A DNA stretch of 12,392 bases from Pseudomonadales bacterium (GTDB lineage Bacteria; Pseudomonadota; Gammaproteobacteria; Pseudomonadales; Moraxellaceae). Below, in pieces: positions 6,803 to 12,392 of this stretch. Both the position numbers and the translations under genes were made by a program. The stretch's first letter is position 1; every line of letters begins with the position of its first letter. The DNA is taken from NCBI GenBank assembly GCA_013043915.1, contig JABEVH010000303.1:1-12392 (forward strand), read 5' to 3'. Below the pieces are notes generated by a model that was not told the origin of the DNA, did not search any database, and saw only the letters and a program-made list of their open reading frames with translations.

Positions 6803-8383
6803 ATGCATGATATGAGCCGAGAAATCGGTATTCGTCGGACTTTTGCCATTATTTCGCATCCTGATGCCGGTAAAACCACGATCACGGAGAAACTTCTTCT
6901 GTGGGGTCAGGCTATTCAGGTGGCTGGAACGGTGAAGGGGCGCAAGTCTGATCGCCATGCCACCTCGGACTGGATGGCCATGGAAAAGCAGCGCGGGATC
7001 TCCATTACTACCTCGGTGATGCAGTTTCCTTATAGGGACTGCGTGGTTAATCTTTTGGATACACCGGGTCATGAAGATTTCTCGGAAGATACATACCGCA
7101 CGTTGACAGCGGTGGATTCCGCGCTAATGGTGATTGATGCCGCCAAAGGGGTGGAAGATCGCACCATCAAATTGATGGAAGTTTGCCGGATGCGCGATAC
7201 CCCTATCATTTCCTTTATCAATAAGCTGGATCGCGAGATACGTGAGCCGGTCGATCTGCTTGATGAAATTGAATCTGTGCTCAAGATTCGTTGTGCCCCG
7301 GTGACCTGGCCGATAGGTTCCGGTCGCAGTTTTCGTGGCGTATACCATTTTCTGGAAGATCGTATTTATTTGTACCAGCCCGGGCATGGTAGTGAATTGA
7401 TCGAAGATAAGGTCATTGAGGGCTTGCATCATCCTGATGTCGATACAGTTCTGGGAGATGAGGCTGTGGCTCTGCGTGATACGCTGGAGTTAGTTAAGGG
7501 CGCAAGTCATGCTTTCGATCATGCTGCCTTTATGGCGGGAACGCTGACTCCGGTATTCTTTGGTACGGCACTGGGGAATTTTGGAGTCAATCATGTATTA
7601 AATATGCTGGTTGAGCATGCGCCGCCGCCGCGCCAGCATCAAACCTCGCAACGGTTGGTGGAGGCTGATGAAGCAGCATTTAGCGGTTTTGTGTTCAAGA
7701 TCCAGGCTAATATGGATCCCAAGCATCGTGATCGTATTGCGTTCTTAAGAATATGTTCAGGTCATTATGAGCGGGGCATGAAAATGCTGCAAGTTCGTAC
7801 CGGGAAGGAGTTGCGCATTGCAGATGCTCTCACTTTTTTGGCCGGTGAGCGTGAGCAGTTGGAGCTGGCGTGGTCAGGTGACATTATTGGCTTGCATAAT
7901 CATGGCACCATACAGATTGGTGATGCCTTTACGGAAGGCGAGTCGTTGCAATTTTTAGGTATTCCTCACTTTGCCCCTGAGCTGTTTCGTCGCGTGCGAC
8001 TGCGTGATCCGCTCAAGAGCAAGCAACTGCAAAAGGGGTTAAAGGAACTTTCAGAAGAAGGAGCAACCCAGGTATTTATGCCGCTGATCAATAATGACCT
8101 TATTCTGGGTGCTATAGGTGTTTTGCAGTTTGATGTCGTGGCTTTTCGCTTGTTGGAAGAGTACAAAGTGGATTGCATCTATGAGCCGGTTACTGTCTCG
8201 ACGGTTCGCTGGATACACAGCGACGATGAGCGAAAATTGGCAGAGTTCAAGAAAAAAGCTCATGACCAGCTTTCCCATGATGGTGGGGGGTATTTGACTT
8301 ATCTGGCACCTAGTCGTGTGAACCTGCAACTTATGCAGGAGCGCTGGCCTGATATTGTCTTTAGTCCGACGCGAGAACATTAA
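6803..8383 (+). CDS. prfC: Peptide chain release factor 3
   Basis: Translational GTPase that recycles release factors 1 and 2 from the ribosome after termination. The protein has 526 residues (E. coli RF3: 529). The GTP-binding motifs are complete: G1 HPDAGKTT (19-26), the switch I region RGISITTS (64-71), G3 DTPGH (86-90) and G4 NKLD (140-143). Strongly conserved RF3 blocks follow: FFGTALGNFGVNH, FKIQANMDPKHRDR, FAPELFRR and GAIGVLQFDVV. The C-terminus SPTREH matches the family's TREH end. GGAGA at 6791-6795 gives a well-spaced ribosome site for the ATG. The gene sits between rimI and a TatD-family gene; yjjG, which lies between rimI and prfC in E. coli, is absent. Confidence 0.98.
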   Translation: MHDMSREIGIRRTFAIISHPDAGKTTITEKLLLWGQAIQVAGTVKGRKSDRHATSDWMAMEKQRGISITTSVMQFPYRDCVVNLLDTPGHEDFSEDTYRTLTAVDSALMVIDAAKGVEDRTIKLMEVCRMRDTPIISFINKLDREIREPVDLLDEIESVLKIRCAPVTWPIGSGRSFRGVYHFLEDRIYLYQPGHGSELIEDKVIEGLHHPDVDTVLGDEAVALRDTLELVKGASHAFDHAAFMAGTLTPVFFGTALGNFGVNHVLNMLVEHAPPPRQHQTSQRLVEADEAAFSGFVFKIQANMDPKHRDRIAFLRICSGHYERGMKMLQVRTGKELRIADALTFLAGEREQLELAWSGDIIGLHNHGTIQIGDAFTEGESLQFLGIPHFAPELFRRVRLRDPLKSKQLQKGLKELSEEGATQVFMPLINNDLILGAIGVLQFDVVAFRLLEEYKVDCIYEPVTVSTVRWIHSDDERKLAEFKKKAHDQLSHDGGGYLTYLAPSRVNLQLMQERWPDIVFSPTREH

Positions 8384-8385
8384 CC

Positions 8386-9192
8386 ATGCTGATTGATAGC
8401 CACTGTCATCTGGATGCAGAGGCTTTTGATCATGATCGTGAAGAGGTCGTGAACCGGGCAAGGCAAGCTGGCGTGGGGGCCATGCTGTTGCCTGCCTACA
8501 GCTGCGAGCATTTTGTGCGACTTGAGTCGGTATGCCAACGCTATAGCATGGTGGATTTGACCTTATGGCCGGCCTGGGGAATTCATCCCTGTTATGTCAA
8601 ACAACACAACGAGGATGATTTGCAGAGGCTGGAGGCTTGGGTGTCTCGCTCTGATTGTGTGGCTGTGGGAGAAATCGGACTGGATCGTTTTCTTCCGGAA
8701 AGCCGCGAGCCAGAGGTGTGGCGTAAGCAACAGCATTTTTTTCGTTACCAACTTGATTTAGCCAACCGTGTGGGTAAACCGGTGGTTATTCATGCTCGCC
8801 ATAGCTATGCCGAGCTAATGAGTGCTTTACGACATTGCCAGGTGTCAGCAGGTGGCATTATTCACGCCTACAATGGACCAGTGAATGTAGCTTATACTCT
8901 GGTGGATGCAGGGTTTTTGTTGGGCTTGGGGGGGGTGTTAACACAGGATTCGGCTAGTCGGCTAGCTGCTTTGGTGACGCGGCTTCCGCTCTCTGCTATG
9001 GTGCTGGAAACGGATGCTCCGGACATGTTGCCTCAAGCTCTATGGCGTCAGGGTCTAAGACGGCATGAGCCTGCATGGATAGTTGAAGTTCAGGCAAGAG
9101 TTGCTGCTTTGCGTGGCATATCACGGGGAGATGTAGCCACAGCGACGTCTGCCAATGTTCAGCGTTGTTTGGGGAAACTTTGGCTTGATTGA
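8386..9192 (+). CDS. TatD-family metal-dependent hydrolase (YjjV/YcfH type)
   Basis: Member of the TatD amidohydrolase-fold family, whose studied members are metal-dependent DNases. The physiological substrate of the YjjV branch is not firmly known. The 268-residue protein has all expected metal ligands: H7 and H9 in DSHCHLD, E96 in VGEIGLD, H136 in VIHARHS, H160 in IIHAYNG and D210 in LETDAPD. The C-terminal ANVQRCLG stretch also fits the family. Length is normal. It starts two bases after the prfC stop. In E. coli yjjV lies a few genes downstream of prfC, so position favours the YjjV branch, but I could not separate YjjV from YcfH by eye. Confidence 0.93.
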   Translation: MLIDSHCHLDAEAFDHDREEVVNRARQAGVGAMLLPAYSCEHFVRLESVCQRYSMVDLTLWPAWGIHPCYVKQHNEDDLQRLEAWVSRSDCVAVGEIGLDRFLPESREPEVWRKQQHFFRYQLDLANRVGKPVVIHARHSYAELMSALRHCQVSAGGIIHAYNGPVNVAYTLVDAGFLLGLGGVLTQDSASRLAALVTRLPLSAMVLETDAPDMLPQALWRQGLRRHEPAWIVEVQARVAALRGISRGDVATATSANVQRCLGKLWLD

Positions 9193-9203
9193 GGGATGAT
9201 GCC

Positions 9204-9596
9204 GTGGCTTATGTGATGGCCAGTAATTTACTGCTTTATTTAATGCTGCAAGCTGCTGCCAAGTGGCCGCATTTATCGTTGCCACGGGTTCTCTATGGGG
9301 CCTCACTACCAATCGTATTGACCCTGGTGATGGTCGTATTGAATCTGACGGCTTATCCTGCCTCTGTCTATACACGGGGTTTGACTGCTGAGCAAGTGGC
9401 AGGTTTTAGTCATCTTGCGCTTGCTGGTTTTATGCTGCAGTGTGCTGTGTTTGTCTTCTTCCGTGTACAGAGGTTACGGTTAGAGGGCCTTAGCTCGAGT
9501 AACACCTCCATGGTCGCTACACACCCCATCAAGAGTAAGACTAACCATTCAGGAGGTGCTAAAAAGCGGCGGAGACGGCAGCGTCCCCGCGCTTAG
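9204..9596 (+). CDS. Small membrane protein with basic tail, unknown function
   Basis: No family recognised. The likely start is the GTG at 9204, seven bases after GAGGGA (9191-9196). That gives 130 residues; a TTG at 9189 and an ATG at 9216 are in the same frame. The sequence suggests three membrane helices: LLLYLMLQAAA near the start, LPIVLTLVMVVLNL in the middle, and a third around LALAGFMLQCAVFVFF. About 45 polar residues follow, ending in KKRRRRQRPRA, a strongly positive tail that would lie in the cytoplasm and could contact RNA, DNA or lipid head groups. It follows the TatD-family gene closely and is the last plus-strand gene; its stop is three bases from the stop of the convergent gene. 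Confidence 0.65.
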   Translation: MAYVMASNLLLYLMLQAAAKWPHLSLPRVLYGASLPIVLTLVMVVLNLTAYPASVYTRGLTAEQVAGFSHLALAGFMLQCAVFVFFRVQRLRLEGLSSSNTSMVATHPIKSKTNHSGGAKKRRRRQRPRA

Positions 9597-9599
9597 TGA

Positions 9600-10349
9600 T
9601 CAGTGATTAGCAGCTTGGTAGGCAGTGGCTAATTGATTGGTGATGTTGTCATTAAATGTGGATACGATGTAGGGGACGCTCTTGCTGTTAAAGTCAATCA
9701 TGCGGCCCTTGATGAAATTCCAATAGCGGTCAGCACTCCAGAGGCTGGAATAGACCTTGCTCTGTCCCTGATAGTTATGTAACAGAGTAGTCATTCCCTT
9801 ACTAAATTCTACAGCCATAGCTTCAGGATCCTCCTCGCTGGTGTCAGCGACAATTGACCCTCCCATCGCGTCAGTAGCACGCCGCAAATACTCAGCAGTC
9901 AAGCGCTCCATCAAGATCGATTGTTTAAAGATCAGTGCGGCGTTGCCATTGGCATCAGTATGAGCTGATGCGATATTGTTTTGTATGGCGGCGATTAAGG
10001 GTTTGATCTGCTTGTCTACATCGGTTAGCGTTTCTTCGCTGACAAGGTTGTTCTTGTCATAGGGATCTGTTTCCAGAACCTTGCGATAACCAGTCCATGC
10101 GGCAGTGAGTTTGTCATCGTGGGCTTGGTCAACCAGATTTTGCATATTCTGCTTGAGGGTATCAAGTAACGCATGCTGATCGGGACTGCGCTCCGTCACC
10201 GTGTACATGAAGTAGCGTGTGGCCAATTTATAGGCGTCAGTCTCCATGCTTTGCAGATCCTGCACCTGCGGAGCAACGCTAGCATGCACCATAGGGCTGC
10301 CAATCAGTAGACTTATTAGTCCAGCGGTAAAACTAAAACGACGAATCAT
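9600..10349 (-). CDS. Exported helical protein of unknown function
   Basis: No family recognised with confidence. The 249-residue protein begins with a signal peptide (MIRRFSFTAGLISLLIGS, predicted cut after VHA at residue 23), so it should be periplasmic or surface-exposed. The mature part has no cysteine and appears almost entirely alpha-helical, with long amphipathic stretches (DALLDTL-like, KQIKPLIAAIQNNI, MERLTAEYLRR) and a tryptophan/aromatic patch SSLWSADRYWNFIKGRM near the end. A helical bundle such as a sensor-type domain (PilJ/NIT-like) is conceivable, but no diagnostic motif is visible. AAGGG lies about eight bases before the ATG. It follows the thiolase gene after 97 bases and probably has its own promoter. 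Confidence 0.75.
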   Translation of the reverse strand: MIRRFSFTAGLISLLIGSPMVHASVAPQVQDLQSMETDAYKLATRYFMYTVTERSPDQHALLDTLKQNMQNLVDQAHDDKLTAAWTGYRKVLETDPYDKNNLVSEETLTDVDKQIKPLIAAIQNNIASAHTDANGNAALIFKQSILMERLTAEYLRRATDAMGGSIVADTSEEDPEAMAVEFSKGMTTLLHNYQGQSKVYSSLWSADRYWNFIKGRMIDFNSKSVPYIVSTFNDNITNQLATAYQAANH

Positions 10350-10386
10350 AGTAACAACCCTTATCTTTTTATGATGGGGATACCAC

Positions 10387-10414
10387 AGTTTAGCTCAGCT
10401 TGCCTAGAGTACAA
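10387..10414 (-). promoter_or_regulatory. Candidate promoter for the exported helical protein
   Basis: On the minus strand TTGTAC (complement of 10409-10414) is followed after 16 bases by TAAACT (complement of 10387-10392), which lies 37 bases before the start codon. Both hexamers are only partial matches, so this is a tentative call. Read-through from the thiolase gene remains possible, since no terminator is evident between them. Confidence 0.3.
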
Positions 10415-10446
10415 GATACAGAAAAGCAGAGCTACTGGGGTTCATG

Positions 10447-11622
10447 TCAGATGAGCTCAATGGCTACGGCAGTAGCCTCTCCCCCGCCTATACATAAGGC
10501 AGCTACACCACGTTTGAGCTGGCGAGACTGTAAAGCATGTATCAGGGTGACCACAATACGGCTGCCTGAAGAACCTAAGGGGTGACCTAGTGCACAGGCA
10601 CCGCCATGGATGTTAAGTTGATCATGGGGTATGCCCAAATCCATCATGGGCAACATGGCAACCATGGCAAATGCTTCGTTGACCTCAAAGAGATCAACAT
10701 CCTTGACGCTCCAGGCGGCTCGTTCAAGAACTTTGCGCAAAGCGCCTACGGGTGCAAGCGTGAATTCAGAAGGAGCCTGTGAGTGAGTGGCATGCGCTAC
10801 TAGTCTTGCCAGGGGGTGGCTTCTTGCTATTTGGGCTGCTTGTGCGCTGGCTACAATCAGTGCTGAAGCTCGGTCAGAGATGGAGCTGGAGTTGGCAGCG
10901 GTCAGGGTGCCGTCTTTGGCAAAGGCAGGGCGCAAGCTGGAAATCTTGTCGGGGCGGGCGCTCAAGGGCTGTTCATCCTGGTCAACCAAGACCGTGCCTT
11001 GCCGACTGGTGACCTCTACAGCAGCGATTTCTGCCTTAAACAACCCATCACGTTGAGCGGTTTGGGCACGCAGCAGTGAAGAACGTGCAAAATCATCCAT
11101 CTGCTCTCGGGTGATACCCCTGGCATTGGCTGTTTCCTGCGCAAAACTACCCATGGCGCGTGCAGTCTGTGCATCTTCCAAGCCATCTAAAAACATATGG
11201 TCTTTGATTTCACCATGACCCATGCGCAAGCCGGCGCGAGCTTTTTCTAGGAGATAGGGGGCATTGGTCATGCTTTCCATGCCGCCAGCTGCGATGATAT
11301 GGCTACTTCCCGCCTTGATAAGATCAGCAGCTAGCATTAAGGATTTCATGCCCGAGCCACATACCTTGTTGACGGTGGTTGCGCCCGTTGAATGGGGGAA
11401 ACCTGCCTTGAGCATGGCCTGTCGCGCAGGTGCCTGACGTAGTGCCGCAGGCAATACGCATCCCATCAGGACCTCATCAATGTCTGCAGCTTGCAGCTTG
11501 CTGCGTTCTAGCGCTGCACGCAATGCTACAGCACCAAGATCAGTGGCACTTACGCCGGCAAGACTGCCTTGAAAACTGCCCATGGGGGTGCGCGCAGCAC
11601 CCAAAATATAGATTTCAGTCAT
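10447..11622 (-). CDS. Acetyl-CoA acetyltransferase (thiolase)
   Basis: Thiolase-family enzyme of 391 residues, most like the biosynthetic acetyl-CoA C-acetyltransferases (AtoB/PhaA type) that interconvert two acetyl-CoA with acetoacetyl-CoA. The nucleophilic cysteine is C88 in NKVCGSGMK. The second active-site residues are H347 in GGACALGHPLGSSGSR and C377 in ALCIGGGEA. NEAFAMVAM (315-323), with its conserved asparagine, is also present. One block differs slightly from the common TAGNASGINDGAA form: here it reads TAANSSSISDRAS (241-253), still compatible with activity. The ATG follows AAGGGA by about nine bases. It lies 18 bases after ychJ, so the two are probably co-transcribed. No partner reductase or polyester synthase is nearby, so the pathway (ketone body, polyhydroxybutyrate or fatty-acid use) cannot be fixed. 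Confidence 0.93.
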   Translation of the reverse strand: MTEIYILGAARTPMGSFQGSLAGVSATDLGAVALRAALERSKLQAADIDEVLMGCVLPAALRQAPARQAMLKAGFPHSTGATTVNKVCGSGMKSLMLAADLIKAGSSHIIAAGGMESMTNAPYLLEKARAGLRMGHGEIKDHMFLDGLEDAQTARAMGSFAQETANARGITREQMDDFARSSLLRAQTAQRDGLFKAEIAAVEVTSRQGTVLVDQDEQPLSARPDKISSLRPAFAKDGTLTAANSSSISDRASALIVASAQAAQIARSHPLARLVAHATHSQAPSEFTLAPVGALRKVLERAAWSVKDVDLFEVNEAFAMVAMLPMMDLGIPHDQLNIHGGACALGHPLGSSGSRIVVTLIHALQSRQLKRGVAALCIGGGEATAVAIELI

Positions 11623-11640
11623 GACAAGTTATCCCTTAAG

Positions 11641-12138
11641 TTAGGCACAACATTTTTTAAACTTCTTACCACTGCCACATGGGCAGGGGTCATTACGGCC
11701 GGTATGTTGTTCTTTGATATAGGGGCGTCGTTTTTCCAGAGGGCCACTATAGACGTCCTGGCCGTCTACAAACCACCACTGCCCTTGATCGTAACGAAAA
11801 ATACTTCGTTCGTGATGAACTTGGGGCACATTCTGTACTTGGAAATAAGCCTTGAACTCAATACGATCGTCGCCGGTTGCCTGCTGTGAGCCAGGGGAAA
11901 GGATTTCTAAGCCTGTCCAGGTGGCTGCATGTGACCAAGATTCCATAGCCTCTTGATCAGCTGCATCACGAGTGTCAGGATGTGTACTGCCTAGCACAAA
12001 ATCCATACGGTGCATGACGTAGGCTGTATATCGTGCGCGCATTAGCTGCAAGGCTGTTCGTGCTTGAACAGGGTTTTCAAGTATAGGCTGGCAACAGATG
12101 TCGAAGGCCAGTTCAGAACCACAAGGGCATAATGACAT
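11641..12138 (-). CDS. ychJ: YchJ-family (UPF0225) SEC-C motif protein
   Basis: A 165-residue protein of the YchJ family, whose molecular role is not established. SEC-C motifs bind zinc. The N-terminal cysteine cluster is CPCGSELAFDICC and the C-terminal SEC-C motif is RNDPCPCGSGKKFKKCC, the latter the same type of tail found in SecA. The middle contains the YchJ pattern LMRARYTAYVMHRMDFVLGSTHP and ERSIFRYDQGQWWFVDG. It is slightly longer than E. coli YchJ (152). I start it at the ATG at 12138, four residues before CPCG as in relatives; a TTG at 12156 would add six residues without a good ribosome site. It is the first gene after a terminator and promoter and precedes the thiolase by 18 bases. 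Confidence 0.93.
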   Translation of the reverse strand: MSLCPCGSELAFDICCQPILENPVQARTALQLMRARYTAYVMHRMDFVLGSTHPDTRDAADQEAMESWSHAATWTGLEILSPGSQQATGDDRIEFKAYFQVQNVPQVHHERSIFRYDQGQWWFVDGQDVYSGPLEKRRPYIKEQHTGRNDPCPCGSGKKFKKCCA

Positions 12139-12182
12139 GTCAAGGTACCGGTGCAAATAATAAGGTAAAAAAACAAGAGGCC

Positions 12183-12211
12183 ATTAAGCCAAACTTAATC
12201 TCATTTGCCAA
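12183..12211 (-). promoter_or_regulatory. Predicted sigma-70 promoter for ychJ-thiolase
   Basis: On the minus strand TTGGCA (complement of 12206-12211) matches the -35 consensus at five of six bases. An ideal 17-base spacer leads to CTTAAT (complement of 12183-12188), four of six for the -10. It lies 45 bases before the ychJ ATG and just after the terminator of the preceding gene. The -35 box forms one arm of an inverted repeat, and the -10 is itself an arm of ATTAAG-ccaaa-CTTAAT. Confidence 0.55.
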
Positions 12212-12242
12212 GATTAATGGGAATTAAAAATCATCTTGGGCA
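12206..12242. repeat. Nested inverted repeat overlapping the ychJ promoter
   Basis: Outer arms TGCCAAGA (12206-12213) and TCTTGGGCA (12234-12242) are complementary apart from one extra G. Inside them, TTAAT-GGGA-ATTAA (12214-12227) is a perfect small hairpin. No T-tract follows, so it is not a terminator. The left arm coincides with the predicted -35 box, a plausible arrangement for an operator, though no regulator is identified. Confidence 0.5.
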
Positions 12243-12273
12243 GAAAAAGAAAAAGGGCACCGAAGTGCCCTTT
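12242..12273 (-). terminator. Intrinsic terminator with UUCG tetraloop
   Basis: Read on the minus strand, AAAGGGCAC, a TTCG loop and GTGCCCTTT form a perfect nine-pair stem (12252-12273), followed by TTTTCTTTTT on the downstream side (toward 12242). The very stable C(UUCG)G loop and T-rich tail make this a textbook Rho-independent terminator. It starts about 20 bases after the stop codon of the alanine/proline-rich gene and separates that gene from ychJ. Its A-tract makes it weaker but possible for plus-strand transcripts. Confidence 0.93.
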
Positions 12274-12292
12274 CGCAGTAATCAAATAGCGA

Positions 12293-12392
12293 TTACTTGG
12301 GTGCAGCAGGAGCAGCAGCGTCAGCTGGAGCAGCTGGAGCAGCGGCCGGAGCAGCAGCAGCGGCAGGAGCAGCAGGAGCAGCAGGAGCAGCC
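12293..12392 (-). CDS. C-terminal end of an alanine/proline-rich protein (partial)
   Basis: Only the last 32 codons are visible; the gene runs off the right edge of the window. The visible tail is 22 alanines, eight prolines, one aspartate and a final lysine, arranged as AAP repeats (AAPAAPAAPAAAAPAAAP, then AAPADAAAPAAPK) before TAA. Such flexible tails occur on several exported or envelope proteins and on histone-like proteins, so the tail alone does not identify the family. Coding is supported by the clean stop followed by a strong terminator on the same strand and by consistent use of GCT/CCT codons. At DNA level the tail holds three perfect 9-base direct repeats (12363-12389). Confidence 0.75.
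   Translation of the reverse strand, partial: AAPAAPAAPAAAAAPAAAPAAPADAAAPAAPK
12363..12389. repeat. Three perfect 9-base tandem repeats
   Basis: GCAGGAGCA is repeated three times without change at the right edge; more degenerate copies continue leftward to about 12300 and the array may continue outside the window. It encodes the Ala-Ala-Pro repeats of the partial gene on the minus strand. Because the unit is a multiple of three, copy-number change would alter tail length without shifting the frame. Confidence 0.8.

Noticed and set aside
8051..8461. Minus-strand open frame over the prfC-TatD junction
   Set aside because: It is antisense to the conserved ends of two real genes; no supporting signal.
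11569..11889. Plus-strand open frame opposite ychJ and the thiolase start
   Set aside because: It covers the SEC-C motif of ychJ on the other strand; the YchJ reading is far better supported.
12290..12392. CRISPR-like or simple-repeat array
   Set aside because: The 9-base units have no spacers and translate cleanly into Ala-Ala-Pro repeats ending at a stop, so they are coding repeats.

Overview
The window reads as ordinary chromosomal DNA of a gammaproteobacterium of roughly balanced GC. The evidence is the protein families themselves (System I cytochrome c maturation, RF3, RimI, a psi-like polymerase subunit, YchJ, a rhombosortase) and a gene order holD-rimI-prfC-TatD that recalls the E. 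coli holD-rimI-yjjG-prfC...yjjV neighbourhood. I cannot name the genus. I see no complete insertion sequence, prophage gene, CRISPR array, tRNA or rRNA.

Left edge (1-260): a gene-poor stretch with short open frames cut by the window end, a long GC-rich hairpin (121-155) and a probable promoter for the next operon.

Region 261-2942, plus strand: a tightly packed ccmABCDE cluster for haem delivery in cytochrome c maturation. It includes a 59-residue ccmD. CcmA, B, C and D would form the ABC-type complex that loads and releases haem on the chaperone CcmE. The usual downstream genes ccmF, ccmG, ccmH and ccmI are not here.

Region 3197-9596, plus strand: a small exported protein of unknown function is directly coupled to a rhombosortase-type intramembrane protease. 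Then follow leuA (leucine biosynthesis), a probable divergent holD (DNA polymerase III psi), rimI (ribosomal protein S18 acetyltransferase), prfC (release factor 3), a TatD-family metal-dependent hydrolase and a small membrane protein with a very basic tail. These genes overlap or lie within tens of bases of each other, so they are probably read as one or a few long transcripts.

Region 9600-12392, minus strand: genes converge on the previous block with a 3-base gap. In transcription order these are an alanine/proline-rich protein cut by the window edge and ending at a strong UUCG-loop terminator, ychJ (SEC-C zinc-motif protein), an acetyl-CoA acetyltransferase, and an exported helical protein of unknown function. 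ychJ has a good sigma-70-like promoter overlapped by an inverted repeat.

Most of the content is housekeeping. I did not find a convincing new defence or mobile system. The items most worth a second look are the exported protein/rhombosortase pair, the enlarged HolD-like protein, the ccm cluster that stops at ccmE, and the two intergenic inverted repeats.
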